From ZLKRG08 sp051006515 (GTDB lineage: Bacteria; Actinomycetota; Actinomycetes; Nanopelagicales; Nanopelagicaceae): DNA of 5,793 bases. The notes beneath the pieces were generated by a model. It was not told the origin of the DNA. It was given only the letters and a program-made list of their open reading frames with translations, and made no database searches. Made by a program: the position numbers and the translations under genes. The number at the start of each line of letters is the position of its first letter. Positions within the stretch are counted from its first letter, which is position 1. Positions 1 to 3,547 of this stretch are shown here, in pieces. The DNA lies in NCBI GenBank assembly GCA_051006515.1, contig JBPCTD010000003.1:1-5793 (forward strand), written 5' to 3'.

Positions 1-240
1 CCTTTTACTTTGGGGATTTAAGGATCGGTTTCGGTGATCCCAAAGCCAGAAAATAAGAGTTGCCATAAATATGGCCATCAGGAAATAAAGAACTCGAATT
101 GTTATTGGAAAAGTTTCGTATTGTCCACCAGCTGCTCTAGTACGTACCCATTCTTGGTTTAAAGCAACAGATATCAAAATAATAAAATTACAAAAAAGCG
201 CCAATATGGATGCATGAATTAAATAAGTCCTGTATTTCAT
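1..240 (-). CDS. Hypothetical membrane protein, N-terminal part (cut by left edge)
   Basis: I do not recognise this protein. The minus-strand frame starts at ATG 240 and stays open for 80 codons to the window edge, so the C-terminus is missing. It begins MKYRTYLIHASILALF. A hydrophobic segment covers about residues 7-27, followed by a polar stretch (NQEWVRTRAAGGQYET), a second hydrophobic segment at about residues 49-67, and then a basic tail (WDHRNRSLNPQSKR). This looks like two membrane helices with an external loop between them. An in-frame ATG two codons upstream (246) is an alternative start; an in-frame TAA precedes it. No Shine-Dalgarno sequence is visible, and a TAAACT box lies just upstream, so the gene may be leaderless. 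It is divergent from sbtA. The long open frame and plausible topology support a real gene, but no function can be given. Confidence 0.6.
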   Translation of the reverse strand, partial: MKYRTYLIHASILALFCNFIILISVALNQEWVRTRAAGGQYETFPITIRVLYFLMAIFMATLIFWLWDHRNRSLNPQSKR

Positions 241-246
241 AAACAT

Positions 247-252
247 AGTTTA
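247..252 (-). promoter_or_regulatory. Candidate -10 box of the left-edge membrane gene (leaderless)
   Basis: TAAACT on the minus strand ends six bases before the ATG at 240, the distance expected if transcription starts on that ATG. No convincing -35 box is seen and no ribosome binding site precedes the gene. If transcription does start there, ATG 240 is favoured over ATG 246. Confidence 0.3.
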
Positions 253-298
253 GAGAGCAATCTTTTACGAGAAAACCGATTGATGCTGTTGCCTCAGG

Positions 299-304
299 TA
301 TAGT
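299..304 (+). promoter_or_regulatory. Candidate -10 box for sbtA
   Basis: TATAGT is one base from the TATAAT consensus and would start transcription near 311, giving a leader of about 26 nt that contains the sbtA Shine-Dalgarno site. A TTGATG at 280-285 is too close (13-bp spacer) to be a standard -35 box, so only the -10 element is supported. Confidence 0.4.
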
Positions 305-324
305 TCGACGAGTCTTTGGTTAAC

Positions 325-331
325 AAAGGAG
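325..331 (+). promoter_or_regulatory. Shine-Dalgarno site that sets the sbtA start
   Basis: AAAGGAG is a near-perfect ribosome binding site five bases before GTG 337. It selects GTG 337 over the in-frame TTG at 316, because the TTG lies upstream of the site and has no binding site of its own. Confidence 0.75.
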
Positions 332-336
332 AGCTC

Positions 337-1302
337 GTGGAGAACAACCTATCTTTAGCGTTAAATAATCTGACTTCAGTAGCTGTCTTGGTCTTTGTTT
401 TTGGTTTCCTTGCAGCTCGATTAAAAAGTGATGTCAGAATTCCCGAAGCGGCCTACCAATTAATTTCAATCTATCTCCTCTTTGGCATTGGCTTAAAAGG
501 CGGACACGCTCTTAAGGATGTCTCTTTTGGTAGTTTCTGGATTGCAGCGGTGACAACTTTAGCTCTAGGTGTTGTAATCCCGTTATGTGCATATGCAGCG
601 CTAAAGTTAATAAAGAAACTAAGTCCGATAGATCGCGGCGCAATTGCTGCGCACTATGGCTCTACCTCATTAGTTACATTTTCTGCGGCACTTCTGTTTC
701 TTGAGAACAACGGGTTGAAAGTTGAAGGTTATGCCACGGCACTTTTAACACTACTTGAAATTCCAGGTTTGATTGTAGGTGTTTATTTAGGTTCTAGATT
801 TGGACATAAACAAGTAGCCTGGAATAAAACTTTAATGGAAGTGGTAACTGGTAAAACCGTACTTTTGCTAGTGGGCGGATTGATTATTGGTTCAATAACT
901 TCCAATAGTGGATATGAAAAAGTTACACCATTCTTTATCGACCTGCTAAATGGTTTCTTAGTGCTTTTCTTATTACATCTAGGTTATTTAGCAGGCAGCA
1001 ATTGGTTTGAAATAAAAAAAGTTGGCGCACCATTGGCAGTTTTCGGAACTCTATTTCCGCTAGCAGCTGGCGCACTTGGCGTTGGCGCAGGAACTTTAAT
1101 TGGTTTATCAGTTGGTGGTGCAGCAATTTTGGGCGTGCTCTGCGCCAGTGCTTCATATATTGCAGCGCCAGCTGCAGTTGGAATTGGTTTACCAGAGGCC
1201 AATGCATCTTTGGCATTGACCTCTAGTATCGGAATTACCTTCCCATTTAATTTAGTACTGGGAATTCCGATTTACACCGAAATTGCAAGGTTACTTGCTT
1301 AG
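337..1302 (+). CDS. sbtA: SbtA-family sodium-dependent bicarbonate permease
   Basis: This is a predicted Na+-coupled bicarbonate importer of the inner membrane, 321 aa from GTG 337, within the range of the shorter bacterial homologues of cyanobacterial SbtA. The sequence is almost wholly hydrophobic, with about ten helices in two related halves. Recognised family blocks are AARLKSDVRIPEA and YLLFGIGLKGG near the N-terminus, AAHYGSTSLVTFSAALLFLE at about residues 104-123, and in the second half ASASYIAAPA (270-279), LPEANASLAL, and ITFPFNLVLGIPIY ending at residue 313. Each half has a small/serine-rich crossover segment of the sort that binds substrate in this fold. No SbtB (PII-like partner) gene is visible. 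A heterotroph could use imported bicarbonate for anaplerotic carboxylation; that role is inference. The stop codon directly abuts the stop of the convergent heliorhodopsin gene. Confidence 0.9.
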   Translation: MENNLSLALNNLTSVAVLVFVFGFLAARLKSDVRIPEAAYQLISIYLLFGIGLKGGHALKDVSFGSFWIAAVTTLALGVVIPLCAYAALKLIKKLSPIDRGAIAAHYGSTSLVTFSAALLFLENNGLKVEGYATALLTLLEIPGLIVGVYLGSRFGHKQVAWNKTLMEVVTGKTVLLLVGGLIIGSITSNSGYEKVTPFFIDLLNGFLVLFLLHLGYLAGSNWFEIKKVGAPLAVFGTLFPLAAGALGVGAGTLIGLSVGGAAILGVLCASASYIAAPAAVGIGLPEANASLALTSSIGITFPFNLVLGIPIYTEIARLLA

Positions 1303-1347
1303 TTATTGCGGAATTAAAGTTCCACCAAAGATCTGCCAAGCAAGTAA
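1291..1347. terminator. Inverted repeat across the sbtA/heliorhodopsin convergent junction
   Basis: TTACTTGCTT (1291-1300) and AAGCAAGTAA (1338-1347) form a perfect 10-bp stem with a 37-nt loop holding both stop codons and a small GGAA/TTCC inner hairpin. On the plus strand the stem is followed within a few bases by TTTT. The left arm lies in the last sbtA codons and the right arm in the last heliorhodopsin codons. It could act as a bidirectional terminator or 3'-end stabiliser. The loop is long and the T-run short, so termination is not certain. Confidence 0.45.
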
Positions 1348-2082
1348 AGATTTTGCGACAAATGAGAGCGTGATGTAGGTCTTCTCGCCTGCCAAATAAT
1401 CTTTCCACTTACCAATTTCTTTGTATTGCAACCACTGAACTAAAGCAAAGCAGTTGAATAATAGGAATAACGAGAAGACGATTCCATAAACAAATCCTGG
1501 AGGCTCTTGAGCGCTGCCTGGTGAGAAGAGCAATAAGAACATTGCAATCCAAGGAACTGCGCCGGCGATGCAACCAAACCAAAATGGTAGAAGACTTCCT
1601 TTACCTGGCTCTTCATACTTCTCTTGTAACCAACCAAATAGAATCATTGAGATGTTGGCGCCAGCTATTGCAATTAAACCAACGATATCCCAAACTGCAT
1701 TAAGTAAAGAGATCAAAATAATCATGATGGTTGAAGAGAATGCATATTCAATCCAACGGTAATAGTTGGTCTTATTACTTAACCCCGCTAAATATTTTCC
1801 ATAACCCGGGCCGCTAACATAAAAATGTGCTAGAGCGCTCAGTATTGAGAAAGAAGCTACGCCAAGTGCGACTGGGAAATTAAATAGATCAACTCGTTCA
1901 AACTCAACGCCAGGAATTGGTGGTCCTTCTAAATATGTCACATGGACTGGAAGTGAGAATCCGTTTGCTAAAGCCAGAATCGCGATTGCTTGAACAGCAT
2001 GAAACAATCCAGCGATCTGGTTGTAGCGCTTTAAGCCGCGTGCTTTTTCAGAGCTAATCTCTAAGGGAACTTTCGATGCCAT
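1303..2082 (-). CDS. heR: Heliorhodopsin
   Basis: This is a seven-helix retinal protein of the heliorhodopsin family, 259 aa and full length. These proteins sit in the membrane inverted relative to type-1 rhodopsins (N-terminus in the cytoplasm) and have long photocycles; most do not pump ions. The retinal Schiff-base lysine is K244 in the last helix (LSFVAKSLLAWQIF), and the counterion is E112 in YRWIEYAFSS. The conserved histidines are present at H28 (AGLFHAVQ) and H86 (ALAHFYVS). Other family blocks are ILFGWLQEKY (147-156), PFWFGCIAGAVPWI, GFVYGI, and the C-terminal GGTLIP. It closely resembles the founding actinobacterial fosmid protein 48C12 as I remember it. ATG 2082 is preceded five bases away by AAGAGGTAGG. 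The gene is convergent with sbtA (no gap) and divergent from the riboswitch unit. The physiological role is not shown by the sequence. Confidence 0.97.
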   Translation of the reverse strand: MASKVPLEISSEKARGLKRYNQIAGLFHAVQAIAILALANGFSLPVHVTYLEGPPIPGVEFERVDLFNFPVALGVASFSILSALAHFYVSGPGYGKYLAGLSNKTNYYRWIEYAFSSTIMIILISLLNAVWDIVGLIAIAGANISMILFGWLQEKYEEPGKGSLLPFWFGCIAGAVPWIAMFLLLFSPGSAQEPPGFVYGIVFSLFLLFNCFALVQWLQYKEIGKWKDYLAGEKTYITLSFVAKSLLAWQIFGGTLIPQ

Positions 2083-2130
2083 GAATACCTACCTCTTAAT
2101 CGCTAACTAATCACCAACATGGTTTTAAGC

Positions 2131-2200
2131 GTTAGGAAACAAGTTTCCCAACCTATTGCGCTAAATCCGCGCAGGCGGGCGGATTGATTCCCCCGCAATA
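2131..2200 (-). repeat. Tandem inverted repeats in the heliorhodopsin leader (possible structured RNA)
   Basis: Two adjacent foldable elements lie 49-118 bases upstream of the heliorhodopsin ATG. The first (2131-2152) has stem GGAAA/TTTCC plus three outer pairs after one mismatch; on the minus strand its loop is CUUG, a known stable tetraloop. The second (2154-2200) is nested: outer arms TATTGCG and CGCAATA (7 bp, perfect) enclose inner arms AATCCGC and GCGGATT (7 bp, perfect) around an 8-base loop. On the minus strand the internal loop is G-rich (GGGGAATC) and the apical loop C-rich (CCGCCTGC), so a loop-loop contact is possible. No T-run follows in either direction. A cis-acting RNA in the heliorhodopsin leader or a protein-binding site would both fit; I do not recognise a known riboswitch class. 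Confidence 0.45.
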
Positions 2201-2225
2201 ACGCAAGAAGACGCAAATTATTTGC
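2194..2225. repeat. CGCAA repeats and small palindrome beside the riboswitch promoter
   Basis: CGCAA occurs at 2194, 2202 and 2212, the last two copies (ACGCAA) being ten bases apart, about one helical turn. They end in GCAAATTATTTGC (2213-2225), a 5-bp palindrome around TTA, four bases before the -35 box at 2229. The position suits a regulator binding site, but short repeats can arise by chance. Confidence 0.3.
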
Positions 2226-2228
2226 ATT

Positions 2229-2257
2229 TTGACCTTTTTTGGAATTGACCTCATAAT
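2229..2257 (+). promoter_or_regulatory. Sigma70-type promoter of the riboswitch unit
   Basis: TTGACC (2229-2234) matches five of six -35 consensus bases. It is followed by an exact 17-bp spacer and CATAAT (2252-2257), which matches five of six -10 bases. Transcription would start near 2264, a few bases before the first riboswitch pair at 2267. A second TTGACC at 2244 is too close to this -10 box to serve it. Confidence 0.75.
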
Positions 2258-2266
2258 TCTGCCAAT

Positions 2267-2356
2267 CAAGGGGAGTACCCCAACTGCTGAACATCGTCAG
2301 TACGTTGCGAATAGCAACCGGTGTTTAGGTCGATTAATTCGACGGCGGAGACCTTG
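2267..2356 (+). ncRNA. yybP-ykoY manganese riboswitch
   Basis: This class binds Mn2+ and usually switches on metal exporters or TerC-type membrane proteins. The two signature loops are present: GGGGAGTA (2270-2277) and GGCGGAGACC (2344-2353). They are closed by a perfect P1 helix, CAAGG (2267-2271) with CCTTG (2352-2356). Between them are plausible arms: CTGA/TCAG (2287-2290 with 2297-2300), GTTGC/GCAAC (2304-2308 with 2314-2318) and GTCGA/TCGAC (2329-2333 with 2339-2343). The middle segment, with GTCAGTACGTTGC and GCAACCGG, resembles actinobacterial TerC leaders as I recall them. A good promoter lies just upstream. No terminator with a T-run follows, so control is more likely at translation initiation. 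Unusually, the next genes are two small ORFs rather than a transporter. Confidence 0.85.
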
Positions 2357-2370
2357 TGTAGTTACTACAC
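2356..2370 (+). promoter_or_regulatory. Hairpin between riboswitch and first Shine-Dalgarno site
   Basis: GTGTAG (2356-2361) and CTACAC (2365-2370) form a perfect 6-bp stem with a TTA loop. It shares base G2356 with the riboswitch P1 helix and ends directly against GAGGAG (2371-2376), the ribosome binding site of the 33-codon ORF. It is a candidate expression platform or coaxial extension linking P1 to ribosome access. No T-run follows, so it is not an intrinsic terminator. Confidence 0.5.
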
Positions 2371-2381
2371 GAGGAGTTCTT

Positions 2382-2483
2382 ATGAACGTATCAAACACAA
2401 ATCAAATCTCTATTTTTGCGCGTGCAAATTTCGCTATTCCAACCATGGCTAGTTTCAGAAAGGCAGCAAAAAATGTTAACTAA
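2382..2483 (+). CDS. Small cationic protein, 33 aa, first ORF after the Mn riboswitch
   Basis: I do not recognise this protein. ATG 2382 has a strong Shine-Dalgarno site, GAGGAG at 2371-2376, five bases upstream, directly after the riboswitch hairpin, and this is the main support for translation. The 33-residue product (MNVSNTNQISIFARANFAIP, then TMASFRKAAKNVN) has no acidic residue and five Arg/Lys, and the middle part is mildly hydrophobic. It has no clear membrane helix and no cysteine or metal-ligand cluster. Its last 11 bases overlap the start of the next ORF (ATGTTAACTAA), which suggests coupled translation. It may be a Mn-responsive small protein, or only a regulatory leader peptide whose translation controls the second ORF. 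The frame is open further upstream, but that extension runs through the riboswitch and is not believable. Confidence 0.5.
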   Translation: MNVSNTNQISIFARANFAIPTMASFRKAAKNVN

Positions 2484-2676
2484 AATGCAGAACACTGTCG
2501 TTTCATACAAACTAAAGAGCACAACACATGTCGATGAGATCACCATTGTCAATCATCGACGTTGGAATCACTTAGGAAAACTGGTGATTGATAGAACCGT
2601 AAAAAAGAAGCACAGAGTTTTACTAACACCTTCTTTGGCGACCACCCCCCTGCCAGAGTTGGCGTTAGCTAAATAA
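2473..2676 (+). CDS. Small basic protein, 67 aa, second ORF after the Mn riboswitch
   Basis: I do not recognise this protein. ATG 2473 lies inside the end of the 33-codon ORF and has its own GAAAGG site at 2458-2463, nine bases upstream. The 67-residue product is basic and soluble-looking. It has alternating beta-like stretches (NTVVSYKLKS, VDEITIVN, GKLVIDRTVKKKHRVLL) and a Pro/Ala/Leu-rich tail ending PLPELALAK. It has three histidines and no cysteine; the scattered His, Asp and Glu do not form a known metal motif. ATG 2485 is an alternative start that would remove four residues. The last eight bases overlap the 3' end of the convergent membrane-protein gene. Promoter, riboswitch and two binding sites in a row favour a real operon, but nothing identifies the function. 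Confidence 0.5.
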   Translation: MLTKMQNTVVSYKLKSTTHVDEITIVNHRRWNHLGKLVIDRTVKKKHRVLLTPSLATTPLPELALAK

Positions 2677-3040
2677 GCACCACCAAAGCGGTTAAGGCTA
2701 TTGCTGCAAGTACGGACTGCAGCAATAGCCTTACTGCGTAATTACGATCTGCTTTCAAATCTTGATTAATAGTTATCTTGTGAGTACTACCAATCTTTTC
2801 AAAGTTAAATACGCCCATAAACCCAAAAGCCACACAGAATTTACGTCGAGCTTGAATTAATCCAGTAGTTGCAGCAACTGCAGGAAAAAATGCTAAAAGC
2901 CGACTGCCGGTAGGAGCATCGATAAGAATTAACCAAATACTTATTGCCACAAAAACTATTGCACCGGAGTATGCAACCCGCTTGCGTTGTTTGATTTCAG
3001 ATTTACCTATATTGCAAGCGCCAGCAATGTATTCGCTCAT
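2669..3040 (-). CDS. Small CNIG-motif membrane protein
   Basis: This is an unnamed membrane protein of 123 aa. It begins MSEYIAGACNIGKSEIKQRKR: a short segment with Cys9 in a CNIG motif, then a basic patch. Three hydrophobic segments follow at about residues 23-41, 46-64 and 104-123, the last forming the extreme C-terminus. Between the second and third is RRKFCVAFGFMGVFNF (65-80) with Cys69, then a polar loop. I recall similar uncharacterised proteins with CNIG near the N-terminus and an FCVAFG-like motif; their role is unknown to me. The ATG overlaps the stop of the upstream SRPBCC gene (TAATG), and GGAAGG lies upstream, so translation is probably coupled. A 16-bp inverted repeat occupies the codons of the last helix. 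Confidence 0.8.
   Translation of the reverse strand: MSEYIAGACNIGKSEIKQRKRVAYSGAIVFVAISIWLILIDAPTGSRLLAFFPAVAATTGLIQARRKFCVAFGFMGVFNFEKIGSTHKITINQDLKADRNYAVRLLLQSVLAAIALTALVVLI
2693..2733. repeat. 16-bp perfect inverted repeat in the 3' coding end of the CNIG gene
   Basis: TAAGGCTATTGCTGCA (2693-2708) and TGCAGCAATAGCCTTA (2718-2733) pair perfectly over 16 bp around a 9-base loop. The repeat begins 16 bases past the stop of the small-ORF operon and lies wholly in codons for the last helix of the opposing gene. It would be a strong RNA hairpin in either transcript. There is no T-run on either side, so it may end transcription with Rho, block exonucleases, or keep the converging transcripts apart. 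Confidence 0.65.
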
Positions 3041-3468
3041 TAAAGTACCTTCCTTAGCCCATCCTCTGCATCTGCAGCTAATTTATCGAACGCTTTCTTT
3101 AAAAATGGCGCTGCCACTTTCGCAATACCTTTAAATTTAAATCGCGCTTCATATGTAAAACGTCGCTCTCCACCCAAATCTTCAACTTTCATGGTGTCAA
3201 TCGCGGTAAGCGATTTATTCTCTCCGCGCAAGCGAATCAACTTATTTGGTTGGAATTCGATTACCTCATATACCAAGGAACTTTCACGGCCATTGAAACT
3301 TGAGGTATTCGCATATTTAGTACCGACGCCACCGTCGCCACTTAATTTTGTGGTCTTCACGGTATTTGGATCCCACTCGTTTGTTGTTGTGAAATCGCTA
3401 AAGTAAGCAAAGAGCTCATCAGCAGACTTTTTACTATTTAAGGTTTTGGTAAGAATGATTTCGCTCAT
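3040..3468 (-). CDS. SRPBCC-fold (polyketide cyclase/START-like) protein
   Basis: This is a soluble protein of 142 aa in the SRPBCC superfamily, whose helix-grip fold makes a deep pocket for lipids or other hydrophobic molecules. The N-terminus ILTKTLNSKKSADELFAYFS, then DFTTTNEWDPNT (residues 26-37), is typical: a first strand, then helices carrying the W-D-P segment. GVGTKY (48-53), a central run of strands (LVYEVIEFQPNKLIRLRG, then RRFTYEARFKFKG) and the long C-terminal helix (LKKAFDKLAADAEDGLRKVL) follow. ATG 3468 is chosen because the fold begins there and a TATATT box sits seven bases upstream; the upstream ATG 3489 would add seven unlikely residues. No ribosome binding site is visible, so the mRNA is probably leaderless. 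It is divergent from the FAD gene of the lipid cluster, so a lipid ligand is a reasonable guess. Confidence 0.85.
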   Translation of the reverse strand: MSEIILTKTLNSKKSADELFAYFSDFTTTNEWDPNTVKTTKLSGDGGVGTKYANTSSFNGRESSLVYEVIEFQPNKLIRLRGENKSLTAIDTMKVEDLGGERRFTYEARFKFKGIAKVAAPFLKKAFDKLAADAEDGLRKVL

Positions 3469-3475
3469 AATCGGA

Positions 3476-3505
3476 AATATAGGTCCCACCGATAGGGTTC
3501 TGCAA
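3476..3505 (-). promoter_or_regulatory. Promoter of the SRPBCC/CNIG operon, probably leaderless
   Basis: On the minus strand TTGCAG (3505-3500), an 18-bp spacer and TATATT (3481-3476) form a plausible sigma70-type promoter. The -10 box ends seven bases before ATG 3468, so transcription would begin at or one base before the start codon. The lack of a Shine-Dalgarno site fits leaderless translation. Confidence 0.5.
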
Positions 3506-3547
3506 GGTAAGCGTTCATTAGTAGAGAATCAAGAGGGCAGGTGTTTG

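Noticed and set aside
316..336. TTG 316 as the sbtA start
   Set aside because: It precedes the AAAGGAG site and has none of its own; GTG 337 is five bases after that site and gives the usual short N-terminus.
935..1216. Minus-strand ORFs inside sbtA
   Set aside because: They are low-complexity shadows of a membrane-protein gene whose own frame has strong family matches.
2154..2200. tRNA or tRNA-like gene suggested by 7-bp outer arms
   Set aside because: Only 47 bases long, with no D-arm, anticodon arm or TTCGA T-loop.
2103..2294. 63-codon minus-strand ORF upstream of heliorhodopsin
   Set aside because: It runs antisense through the riboswitch, the promoter and the structured repeats, with no ribosome binding site or recognisable protein features.
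2229..2381. Upstream extension of the 33-codon ORF
   Set aside because: The extension reads through the promoter -10 box and the whole riboswitch; ATG 2382 has the strong binding site.
2693..2733. Canonical intrinsic terminator
   Set aside because: The stem is excellent but no T-run follows on either strand, so it is listed as an inverted repeat.
3446..3547. 34-residue N-terminal extension of the FAD oxidoreductase
   Set aside because: It would overlap the divergent SRPBCC start and promoter, and the Rossmann motif normally starts within a few residues of the N-terminus, as it does from ATG 3548.
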